From assembly GCA_949752745.1 (NCBI GenBank), contig OX457027.1:87503720-87567719 (forward strand): a stretch of DNA of 64,000 nt. The letters are read 5' to 3'. The position numbers and the translations under genes are program-made. This document shows, piece after piece, positions 24,301 to 33,474 of the stretch. Source of the DNA: Protula sp. h YS-2021 (taxonomy: Eukaryota; Annelida; Polychaeta; Sabellida; Serpulidae). The notes under the pieces are model-generated. The model saw only the letters and a program-made list of their open reading frames with translations, searched no databases and was not told the origin of the DNA. Numbering within the stretch: the first letter of the stretch is position 1; every line of letters begins with the position of its first letter.

Positions 24301-25188
24301 AACACCAACAAGTTGATTCGCAAGATCTGGGCCTTGTAACAGCGTATTGTTGAGAGAAATGCCATGATATTTTGCACTACAGTCAAACACCACTCGGAGT
24401 TTTTTCTTAACCTTATGGTATATCCCAAAATGTGGAATATACCACACATCTTTCCTATCAATTTCTGATGCAGGAATCTCTTCCGCGAAACCGTTTGTCA
24501 ACATTTCTTCCATAAAACTGCGATACTCCGAATGAAAGTCTGGGTCCTTCTCAAATTTTGACCTAAGTTGGTTGGTTCTTTTAAGAACGGAATCTTTGTT
24601 GTCAAAGAGCTTGTTTGCGTTCTCTCTAAAAGGTAATGGAAGCTGATAATGACCATCAGGAAGTTGAGTGATGCCATTTTCTAATATGCTCAGAAAACGC
24701 CTATCGCCTACCGACATACCAACACCTTCGGCAACATCCGAAAAATCAGATTCCAAAACCTTCAATGCATCTCTCGGAGAAATAATCTCTTTTGCTTGAA
24801 CTTTGAAAGCGATATTCACAGACTTGCCCTGCTCAAGCGACTCAAAAGCGAAAACTCGATGGCATAGATGAAATTCATCTCTGTCCGACCTAACACTATG
24901 ATCGACTACACCAACTATACTCCATCCCAAATCGGTTCGCAACGCATAAGGGCCGTTATCGACTGGAGGTATTACCTCTCTTGGAACAAGAGCTCGCGGG
25001 CAGTCATACCCAATTAGCAACCCAACTTCAAAATCACTTCGAGGCATTAGACGATGACTAAGACTTTGCAGATGAGGCCAGTTTTGAACCATTTCTTTGG
25101 AAGGTATGTGATTTCTATTGACGGGCATAATGTCCCTGGAGAACACTACCTGCAGATCAACTTTGGTACTGGAATTGAACCCTCTCAA
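21367..25188 (-). CDS. BEL/Pao pol: protease remainder, RT, RNase H, integrase
   Basis: An open frame of about 1,270 residues. The first 120 or so are the distal part of the Pao-type aspartic protease domain, so the frame does not begin with a natural N-terminus; its first codon is TTG. Reverse transcriptase follows, with the catalytic YVDD near residue 390. Next comes RNase H (about 560-680), with an FCDAS start and a FWTDSQ segment. The integrase has an H-H-C-C zinc site (about 880-935) and a D-D-E catalytic triad near 961, 1024 and 1072, in contexts ADFFGP, RCDNGTNF and GGSWERM. A C-terminal domain (about 1195-1260), typical of BEL integrases, ends the protein. The enzyme would copy the element RNA into DNA and insert it in the genome. 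No internal stop is present. Confidence 0.92.
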   Translation of the reverse strand: MRGFNSSTKVDLQVVFSRDIMPVNRNHIPSKEMVQNWPHLQSLSHRLMPRSDFEVGLLIGYDCPRALVPREVIPPVDNGPYALRTDLGWSIVGVVDHSVRSDRDEFHLCHRVFAFESLEQGKSVNIAFKVQAKEIISPRDALKVLESDFSDVAEGVGMSVGDRRFLSILENGITQLPDGHYQLPLPFRENANKLFDNKDSVLKRTNQLRSKFEKDPDFHSEYRSFMEEMLTNGFAEEIPASEIDRKDVWYIPHFGIYHKVKKKLRVVFDCSAKYHGISLNNTLLQGPDLANQLVGVLCRFRRERVAFTCDVEKMFYNFKVNPEHRDFLRFFWWQDGNYRVPIKSYRMTVHIFGAVSSPSCSNFAFRQIAEDYADEFGQDVREFICRDFYVDDGLKSIETIQRASDLIARARRLCQKGGVRLHKFVSNSKEVLQSLPEEETAKSVQEVSLHFENLPVERVLGVEWCVASDEFQFRIIVHDKPFTRRGLLSTIASVYDPLGFISPFVLLGKRILQKLCILSYSWDEEIPEELLIDWRKWLSNLGELGQIHISRCVMPANFQISKVEFHHFCDASCVGYGVSSYLRLVDPEGKCHVTLVFGKSRVTPVKPVTIPRLELTSAVLAVRVSLLLESQFGYEDANHFFWTDSQVVLSYISNESRRFHVFVSNRVGFIQSHSSASQWNHVKGSLNVADIASRGMTPSQLLQSNWFSGPEFLYETTLPISNLSLVLSDSDPEVKVAVSHVSKVSALGLEVERFAYFSDYQRLKRAIALCLKYKRLLVSRVRHSELPFQNRRPANSLSVEDLCTAEREIIKAVQHDAFSKEIKILSSQNTEEIVPRSSPLFKLDCYVDRMGVLRVGGRLKFSNLKETEKHPVILPKNCHVSMLVVRYCHSLVKHQGRGMTINEIRSQGFWIISMSSLVKSYIRSCVVCRKVRSSLQTQKMSDLPPDRIQPSPPFHCCGADFFGPFIIKDKRREVKRYAVLFTCLVSRAVHIEVTFSLSTDSFINALRRFLALRGPVRLLRCDNGTNFVGANNELKQALASVTSEKVRNFLLDSNSDFEFCMNPPAASHMGGSWERMIRTVRTILNVILDQHGSRLDDESLRTFMYEIAAIINTRPLSLDHINDAYHSEPLSPNHLLMMKSKIVLPPPGEFMRDDVYSVKRWKCVQYFIDQFWSRWKKEYVQHLQARNKWHGVQRNLAKNDIVLIKDENAVRNEWKLGKVVETYPSKDNRVRSVKILTGDSALAANGKRLKQKSYLVRPIHKLVLLVEGKNGDE

Positions 25189-27293
25189 CCAGAGATCTTT
25201 TCACACTGGATAACCTGATTCGCTGTCGACATTGTAGAAAGGTTAAGACTGGTCTGAATTCCAGAGATACCTAATTCACGACTGGTGCTTGACAGAATGA
25301 AGGATGTATCAGACTGAGTGTCCAACAAAGCATATATAAGGCGTTCGGAGTTTGGATTGGAATTGTGAGATATCCAGACCGGCACTATCATAGAACTTTT
25401 TGCAACACCGTTAACACCACTCAAATGCGATACCCCAGAAACGGAAACACTAGGCGAATCAATTTGTATGTTTGTAAGAGCCGGAGCAGAAGACCTACGT
25501 TTTTCATCGTGTAAGGACGTGGGGTGGGGTTTGAAACAAATGCTGCATAGCCTTTTGTTTTTGCAATCCTTAGACCTGTGACCATGTATCAAACAACTGA
25601 AGCAGAGACCATTCTTGAGAATGAATTCTTTCTTATCAGCCATTGTCTTTTCTCGGAATTGTGGACAATCATCTAAGAAGTGTTCACCTTTACACAAAAC
25701 GCAGGAGTATTCTTTTGACTTTGTACAGAACGATTTTCCAGAACCGACTGCAACTTTGCCCTTCTGAGTTTTAGAATCACCATCTAAGTTCCTTAATGAC
25801 TGCAGAGAGATAACTGGATCATTTGCGATATCAGATTCCTGAACCAAAAATGCAACAAAATCCTTGAAAGGCGGAAAGCATCCATTGTTGGACCTATACT
25901 CACTAACTTTCCTACCCCATCTGGTGATCAACCATTCAGGAAGCTTGGACAGACATTTCCTATTTTCATGATCATCGTTCAAAATCTTTAGACTAGGTAC
26001 CACATGCATTGCTGTTTCACACTGCCGAAGAAAATCCGAGTATTTTCGCAGCCCTAAAGTGTCTTTGGAATGTATTTTAGGCCAACTTTCAATCTTTTTC
26101 CTAAAGGCGTCGGAAATGACAAACGAATCCCCGTACCGTTTATCTAAGAGAGCTACTGCCTCATCGTAAGCTTCAGGACTAGACAATAGAAAATAATCCT
26201 CAATGCAAGCCTTTGCTTCACCTCCTAAGTACCTTTTCAGATGGTACAATCTTTCATCCGAAGGAATCGCTTTGTTGGAAATCAGTGCTTTGAAGGAACT
26301 TTTCCAGCTCATGTAAAGCAAGGGATCCCCAGAGAAAACACCGGGCTCTGGAACTGGTAAGCGATTCGTCACTAAGTTATCACAGACAGACTGCGTTAGT
26401 TTTACCAACTCTCTGGTGGGATCTAAGTTTTCGCTATGAACTGACCGATTGGGAACAACCCGAGAATCAATTGGTTGGTGAATTCTAAAATCAGTTGGAC
26501 CTACATTAGGATTTATTTCAACTGGTTGGGGCTGAGCAGATAGCAAGTATTTATTGACTACCTCATCTTTAGTAAATGGTTCTTCAGGCAATATGTCGCC
26601 TCTCAAAGACCTAACGTCTCCCCCATCGACTTGTTGCATTTGTTCAAGTATGGAATTAGCGACAGCTAAATCTTTTTGTAGGTTTATTTTTTCTTGCTCC
26701 TTTTTAAGCCGTGATTCCTCCTCAACAAAACGCAATTGCGCTTTTATTTTAGCCACTTCAGAAACTGCCTTCATCATTTCGGAATCCACCGAAGGACCTC
26801 TACTGACTTTTGATTGGGCCTTCCTAACACTCGATCTAGCAATAGACTTGGCTTCAGAACACAAGTCCTGACACAATGCACTCATTCTACTCAATAATGC
26901 ACGCGTTTCGGATTCTACGCTCTCAAACTTCGAATGCACAGACTCTCCAGGCATTTCTTCAAACTGATCACACAGTGATTCTATTTTTTCATATGCCTCT
27001 AATACCTCATCAAAAGCGAATTGAACTTTGCTCATCACTCTTCGTAAACTGTCTACATTTGCCTCTTGAGACATAACACTTTCAGCTTCCATCACTCTTT
27101 TCCCCCACACTCGCACATTTGACTTAAAGTTTTTAGTCAGGAGGGTAATGGTATATGAAGCACCCTTTTCTGTCATTTTTTTGAGACGTGGTTTGACGCC
27201 TGTGGTGGAGGGGATTTCTGGTGCTGTTGCACCTTCTCCAAGCATCTCTTGCTCAGCTATGATCTCTAGTTTAGGATTTTCAGTTTCAGACAT
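25185..27293 (-). CDS. BEL/Pao gag and start of protease
   Basis: About 702 residues from the ATG at 27293; the frame is open slightly further upstream but without ATG. The N-terminal third is acidic with a lysine- and glutamate-rich coiled coil (about 150-220). The middle is a capsid-like region with a PVPEPGVFSGDP segment and a tryptophan-rich part, as seen in retrotransposon Gag. Three cysteine/histidine clusters at about 535-600 are zinc knuckles of C-x2-C-x4-H-x4-C type or near variants, which bind RNA. The last 50 residues start the protease, with the active-site D-T-Q-S-D-T. The frame then stops at 25185-25187, inside that domain. Pol is in the -1 frame and overlaps the stop by 4 bases. 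BEL elements usually have one continuous gag-pol frame. Confidence 0.88.
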   Translation of the reverse strand: MSETENPKLEIIAEQEMLGEGATAPEIPSTTGVKPRLKKMTEKGASYTITLLTKNFKSNVRVWGKRVMEAESVMSQEANVDSLRRVMSKVQFAFDEVLEAYEKIESLCDQFEEMPGESVHSKFESVESETRALLSRMSALCQDLCSEAKSIARSSVRKAQSKVSRGPSVDSEMMKAVSEVAKIKAQLRFVEEESRLKKEQEKINLQKDLAVANSILEQMQQVDGGDVRSLRGDILPEEPFTKDEVVNKYLLSAQPQPVEINPNVGPTDFRIHQPIDSRVVPNRSVHSENLDPTRELVKLTQSVCDNLVTNRLPVPEPGVFSGDPLLYMSWKSSFKALISNKAIPSDERLYHLKRYLGGEAKACIEDYFLLSSPEAYDEAVALLDKRYGDSFVISDAFRKKIESWPKIHSKDTLGLRKYSDFLRQCETAMHVVPSLKILNDDHENRKCLSKLPEWLITRWGRKVSEYRSNNGCFPPFKDFVAFLVQESDIANDPVISLQSLRNLDGDSKTQKGKVAVGSGKSFCTKSKEYSCVLCKGEHFLDDCPQFREKTMADKKEFILKNGLCFSCLIHGHRSKDCKNKRLCSICFKPHPTSLHDEKRRSSAPALTNIQIDSPSVSVSGVSHLSGVNGVAKSSMIVPVWISHNSNPNSERLIYALLDTQSDTSFILSSTSRELGISGIQTSLNLSTMSTANQVIQCEKISG

Positions 27294-28200
27294 GATTGGG
27301 AGCGACACTCTACAGTTCACATTCACAACAAACTAATCCTAACGGGACCTCCCCAAACTTACGAATGACGCTTACTCTGAAATACACTAGAATGATTGGG
27401 ATCTCGCGACAGTTAAACATATACTTCGTAACGCGTGTTACGTCTCCTCATATTTTGTTCAGTAAGCAGTTCAGGCTAAAATCGTTACCGCAAACGGGGG
27501 ACGGTATGGCAATTGCCCGCTACAAAACCCTTAGGTTAAGTAGACCTTTAAGTCAGATCATCGGTTCATAATCAGCAGCACAACAAAATGCAACAGACAC
27601 TAATATAAATACGTTGTGCTACCAGCAGTTATGCCCTCACCTGCGCACTTATGAACCGAAAAAATAGAATCTGACCTACTGAATGCGGATAAATTTCTGC
27701 CTGAATTACTACCCTGACTGAGAAACACTTAAAACAACAGCTGTTGTGATAATTATTCAGTTCTAGATTACAAAATTACCAGCTGAAATGCTTTGAGCAA
27801 CCACAACAAACAAAGTGCTCACAACAAATGAACAATATAAACAATTACTTATATAAAAAGTTCCTTATATAAAAAATTGACGTTGGCATTCACGGCAGCT
27901 TGAAACTGAAAACAGTACCAGACACCGAGCTGCGCCTCGTGGTTTGTCACTTGCTGCTCCCCGTGATCATGGTTCGCTGCGCCCACGAGCCTCGGTCACC
28001 GCTCAGTCCGATGGCACCACGTGACCGCGCTTGGCTGCGCCCACATGACCATGACCACTACGACCGCTGCCACGAACCACGACTGCCCCCTCTAGAATGC
28101 ACGGGCCCCTTGTCACCCGGCTGACATCAACACGACGAAGAACAGCGACGTCCTCTACTGTATGCTGCCCCCAGCTGTCATCCCTCGCTAGTTGTTTCAC
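27294..28200 (-). other. 5' leader of the BEL/Pao element
   Basis: About 0.9 kb between the 5' LTR (on the right in window coordinates) and the gag start. It is more GC-rich at 27900-28200 than the rest of the element. The short ORFs there have no recognisable domain. I could not identify a primer-binding site starting TGG directly at the LTR edge. Confidence 0.6.
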
Positions 28201-29229
28201 TGTACTGTCCCACGAATTCAAAGACGATTGAACCGGTTTGGGTGGTTTTTTCACGCGATTTTATTCGATTTATTCGGTGAAACTGTAATACATAAATTAC
28301 AAAATACACTAAATAATAATATTAATTATAATACGATATAAAATTATAACATAATAACAGCTCACAGTTATAGGAACACCTAATTTACACGGAAATTATG
28401 GCAGAAAAGCGATACGAAAATACCGCCATAATTTAATTATTTTGTGTCCCTTTCAGGAAAAAAAATGCCTGATATTTAATACCCATACAAAATACTGGCA
28501 TAAACCAGTAGTCAATGCATGTGTCTTACAAACTATTTACAACGAAAAATATGCATAATCTACTGCCTTAATCTCAGTTAAATTAAACGACACTTTACTT
28601 GTATTTATAAATTAAATTACTAACCAACTGTCCCACCCTAAACGCCACATTCATGGAACAGTCGCTCGATGACAGCAAGAATTCGGAACGTCAACACACA
28701 CAGCGCCATGTCAACACGCAAAATACCATAAAATTTAGTCGCAGAAGACAGAAAACTGGCCTTATTTCATATACTCTATTTTACTTACATTCTAAGTAAA
28801 TCCCTATTACGACTTCTTGAATTCAATTTCAATTACATTTTATCTCCAATAAAGTCCATAAACTCCCGTCAAGATTAATAAAACTCACCGTTTAATGTGC
28901 CTAGTTCCTTTAATTTTTCCAGTCTCTCTCGCTTCAAACGCCAACGAAAAGTGAAATTAATTCCTCATTTCAAAGTATTTATGCAATTAAGAAGCTACGG
29001 ATGAAATCACAACACAACACATTAGTCGCCAAAATATAACGAACAGCCTTAAAAATGCATGGCCGCATATAGTGGAGATGTACTGCATAACGAAGAAGTA
29101 CACGTCTGCACACAAAACGTCATATTGCTCGTCAAGCGCACATTATACAATGGGAGGCGCATTCACAAAGATAGAACTTTGCAGACCAGGTTACATTCAC
29201 ACTACAAACAAGAATGAACATTCGCAACA
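28201..29229 (-). repeat. BEL/Pao 5' LTR (1,029 bp)
   Basis: Starts TGTACTGTCCC and ends CGCAACA, followed by the TCCAG target duplication. Compared with the 3' LTR it has an 11-bp insertion (TCGATGACAGC, about 28664) and a deletion of about 127 bp, plus scattered substitutions. Confidence 0.9.
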
Positions 29230-29234
29230 TCCAG

Positions 29235-32221
29235 AATGCTCTTTGAGTGACCATCAAGCAGCAAAAGTAATTTTATCTCGTAGCCAACTGAAATGTTCAT
29301 ATTTATTTGAAGTGCTTACTGTTTCATGTTTCCTGTTTCACTTTTTTTGCTTTTGTTTTTGTTTTTTTTCTTTTATACCGAAACTTGAGAGAGCTCAAAG
29401 CTGTATTAAGTAACAAGATTAGTTTTACAACCATGTTTACTGACGAGACTCGATAGAAGCTATGCGCGCAAAAACTTTCTCATAAAATAATATTATCACT
29501 CACCGGTATTGTGTTTAACTTGGAACTGTTAAGACATAGTCAGAGCAAAGGCAATGAGTTTGTATATTGTCAGGTGCTATTGTTTAGACAATAGATAATA
29601 AAATAAAACCCCTTTCTGGTTACAAACTTGTTACCATAAGTCCCAGCAACAATATCCAAGACGGCAACATGCTAAGTGTTGTGAATAATGTACAACACAG
29701 ATACAGTAATTTCCCCTGTGTCTAACAGTGGCCCAATCTCAGGCATTTTGAGTGCTCGGGACCGAAAAAATGGCCCCAAGACGTCCGTTACGATGTGGTC
29801 CCAATTGGGAGTTTCCTTAACCATTGAAGTTGATGCAGCGCATTCGGGACCGAAAAAAATTTGCCCCATTTCAGAGCTGAACCCATTAGGGAGGTGGTCT
29901 GATGTCAAGGTTCCGCTGTATTTTTAGTTACTCTTCTATTATTGGTAGTGGGGGTATTTACCTCAATAACAAGATATTTACTATTAAAGATATACCAGTA
30001 AGCAAAAATCTAAAAACAAGTTAAAGCTATCTGACTATTAATTCAGGCAGCTCTTTAAATCCTTCATAGTTACAGCTGGCAATGCAATACAAACTATACT
30101 TTTTTGTTTGCACATTTATTTCCTTACATATACAACCAAAATATAACAACAGCTGTCATACTGTATTTGTTGTTTTAAACTTGCCAAGTTAACCGAAACA
30201 TATAAAGAATAAATTTAATCAGTTGGTAGACAAAAATTATAATCGTTTTGGTAATTTGAAATAAGTGAGTATTATTTCACTTGAATCAAATTCGATTTTG
30301 CATGAACTGTGCTAAATACAGCAAAACCGGTCAATAAAACTATACCTTTTACTAAACGGTTGGAACGAGTTTTACCGGTGGATAGGGATTTTTTCGCCAC
30401 AGAAAGATAACTTTCACGGTTTCAGGGGAGAATTCATAGTTTCTATGGAATATTTGGGTTGCGAACTCCTGAAACTTTGGGTATCTGTTTACTTTTAGAA
30501 CGATGGATCCGTCGTCAGCTATGGAAACCGGAACACTATGTCTCTCAGTCGAATTATCACTCGATATGAAAATCTTCTGTTTGATGGTTGCGTGATGAAA
30601 TTTGGCCTACACTGTGAGTCAGATATCATTTTCTACCCAAGATTCGTGCATTATCTATTATAGGAAACAACAGCAAATGTTCATTTCAACAACTTTTCCT
30701 GTAAACATGTACGAGAACGTCTTTCATGACAATATATTCCCGTTGGATTTTTTAGTTCATATTTCTGTGAACAACATCCATAAGCACAGCTCTGGCCATA
30801 TCTAACTATTACACTCCCAAAAACAATGATGCATACTTTTTTTTAGTTGTAGTATTCTTCGTAGATAGGTATCTAAGGTAGATAGGTATTTAAGACGGCA
30901 GGTTCGACAACTTTCAAAATGTCTCGGAATGAAAGGTACTCCCATCCTGATCATACCCACATGTCCACTTTGCAACTCGTCAAGAAGTGTAGACTAAAAT
31001 TTTTTCGGTACAACCTTTCAGTTTTCACGGAGCAAACAATCTTTTGATATCGACAGTTTGGCTTCTCGTGTCTGGTATTGAGTCCATTTCGGATCGATAG
31101 ATGTAAGTTAGTAATATTTGATGTGATCCAAAACCTTGCACAATGTTGCACTTCTGAATGGCGTTTGCAAATTGTTTCAGGGTAATAGAAATTTTCCGAC
31201 AATGAGACTTATGATACCAAATTTTCTTCAGATAATTTGTAAGATTTTTTGAGCATATTCAAATGATTCTCATACTTGCTGCTGATGCTTGTAACTGCGT
31301 ATCTCTCGGCAATTGCAGTAGGCTTCGGAGTCAAATAATAATTTACAAAAGTGCTCTGTTACTCAAATTTGATTGCTGGTGGCTTTTCCGGATAATAGAG
31401 TGTATGTATTAAGGAGTACTTCGGTCCTCTATCACACTAAATGTTACTGCAGTTTTCTAACGTATGTCTCATCAAAAGATTCGTGACGTTCTACGAGAAA
31501 GTTTCAGCTTGCGTAATGTAGTGCTAAATGCTCGCCATCACGATTGTTCTTTTATTTTATGGCATGGTCTGCCGCATAACACATTCTGCTCGTCGCTAAT
31601 TGTTGCAAATGCGGAGCCAAGCTATCGAATGCTGCATAAAGTCGAAAAAAAAACATTATTTATCAAGTTCTACATAGAATACGATTACTACAGCTTTTTA
31701 GTAACATGACAAAAATGATCTCCATGCAGTTCTTTTCATCTGTTACGTAAGAAGAGAAGAGCCTGACACTGCGAAAAATAATAAAGTGGATACTTGAAAA
31801 ATTATAATGTGAATAAAGTAGAAACCCTGTTTTTAATAGCAAAAAAATATCGGTCAGAGTACATCTGTTATCTAGGGACAAGCTCTCATCTGCCTTTACA
31901 TCATGCCTGTGCCATGAAGTTGTTTCGTCATAGTAGATAGGTTTTTTCGTTATGGTACACATTTGATCGCCAATACTAAGAACATTTTCTTTTCCACACA
32001 CATCGGTTCCCTCATGAAATCAAAACGGTTCATACGCGGTTATACATAATGCCACATTATCTGTGCTTATTCTTAGATTTTACTTGTCTTAGCTCAAAAA
32101 TGAAAAACACAGAAAAAAATGATCTTTTCATAAATTCAATATATTCCATATATCTTGAAAAATAAATTTTTACATTCTACACGGGAAGTGAAAATTACTT
32201 TGTTCAAAACTTACATATCGT
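29235..32221. other. Gene-free stretch after the retrotransposon
   Basis: Only short frames without domains. I see no splice-bounded exon, RNA gene or transposon end. Confidence 0.35.
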
Positions 32222-32344
32222 ATGTTCAGATTTCAAGGTGAAGGCTTCAGACTTTCCTGTTTTCTTGGTGAATGTGTTAAATAGTCTGCATTTAATTTGA
32301 AAATGTACTCTTTAAGCAAATATGGACTACGAGTCTGAAATAAA

Positions 32345-32387
<43 letters not shown>

Positions 32388-32763
32388 GGTGTCGCTAACT
32401 GTTTTGCCTCCATTGTTGTTTAACAGCTAACCTCTTTGGCGGTTTGGTCTGTTGTGCATAAACCCTTTTTATTACAAGGCCCACTGGAAATTCTTCGCAA
32501 ATTGTACTTAGGAAAGAGATTACCTTCTTTTTAAAACACATTCAACATCCAAACTCTACGGGGACTCGATCTGTTGTGTATGATACCTTTTTTCTCCGCA
32601 AACTCACTGGGGATTCCGCGAAATTAATTTTTAAAATACCCTCTGCTCTGTGTTTATACATAACAGATAGAGCCCATCAGAGGTCAGCTGTTTTATAGCA
32701 GCGTTTGGCCTCACAAACGAGAAAACAGGATAGTCTGAAGCCTTCACCTTGAAATCTGAACAT
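32222..32763. repeat. 542-bp unit bounded by 43-bp inverted repeats
   Basis: The 43 bases from 32222 (ATGTTCAGATTTCAAGGTGA...) recur as the reverse complement at 32721-32763 with one mismatch. The interior includes a (CTAT)n microsatellite and no ORF of note. It may be a MITE or foldback; I see no clear target duplication. Confidence 0.75.
32346..32387. repeat. (CTAT)n microsatellite, about 10 units
   Basis: An uninterrupted tetranucleotide CTAT repeat lies inside the 542-bp inverted-repeat unit. Confidence 0.95.
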
Positions 32764-33474
32764 AAATTCGGTATCCAGTGACGCCGGATATAAACAACAA
32801 ACAAGGAGCAGAACATTTAGAAATCGAGTGATATCGGACAAGGTAAAATACATCCAAGCTTTAATAGTGTGTAATCCGAAGCCAAGTTTTTAATTCTCTG
32901 TGTTTCACACTGCTGCTTGTATTTGAATACAGTTGGAGTAGACAAGGGAGCTGACCAGGAGTGATATTCTGTTCTGTCCTTATATTTAAGGACGTCCTTA
33001 TTCTTGAGATTAGATTGTGCATCCTTAATTTTTATCCTTATTTTAAAAAGAATTATTTAAGTTTATGTTTTAAAAAATAAGGACATCCTTAAAGATAAGG
33101 ACAGAGCTGCGCAGAATACCACTCCAGTGATTCGATTTGCAGTTTCGTCGTCGGTTTACGCTTTCAGAGCAAAGCTCTATACGTTTCTATACAGAGTCTC
33201 TCCACCTAGTACGGTTTTGTGCTAATATTTTGGCTTGTGAGATTGAGTAGATTCCTTTATTTTGTAGATCGCGTTTCGTCTGTGAAAAAAGAACAGGATT
33301 GCAGTTTGTTTTTTTTTTGGGGGGGGGGGAGGGGGGTATAAACATAGCAGCAAAGAAACTTAGAAATATAAAAATCAATGGAGAAATACTTAAAAATCAT
33401 TTTGAGATAGATATAAGCGGATTCCTACTTAGACTTGCCGTAACGTAGCTCCAAGTCAGCTGTTCAACTTCATT

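Larger units (their letters stand above)
20113..29234 (-). mobile_element. Complete BEL/Pao LTR retrotransposon with 5-bp target duplication
   Basis: Two direct LTRs beginning TGTACTGTCCC and ending CGCAACA (20118-21261 and 28201-29229) flank a gag-type and a pol-type ORF on the minus strand. TCCAG occurs immediately outside both LTRs, at 20113-20117 and 29230-29234, as a target-site duplication. Pol order is protease, reverse transcriptase, RNase H, integrase. The RT/integrase style and the D-T-x-S-D-T protease identify BEL/Pao rather than Gypsy or Copia. I found no envelope-like ORF, no convincing tRNA primer site next to the 5' LTR, and only a short purine run at the 3' LTR. The gag and pol frames are displaced within the protease, so this copy may not be active. 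Confidence 0.93.

Noticed and set aside
28160..28200. tRNA primer-binding site
   Set aside because: No TGG start adjoins the LTR. The nearest TGGGGGCAGC on the minus strand is about 25-30 bases away, and I cannot match it to a tRNA end with confidence.
27900..28254. ORFs in the retrotransposon leader, considered as an env or accessory gene
   Set aside because: No signal peptide, transmembrane segment or motif, and the location is before gag rather than after pol.
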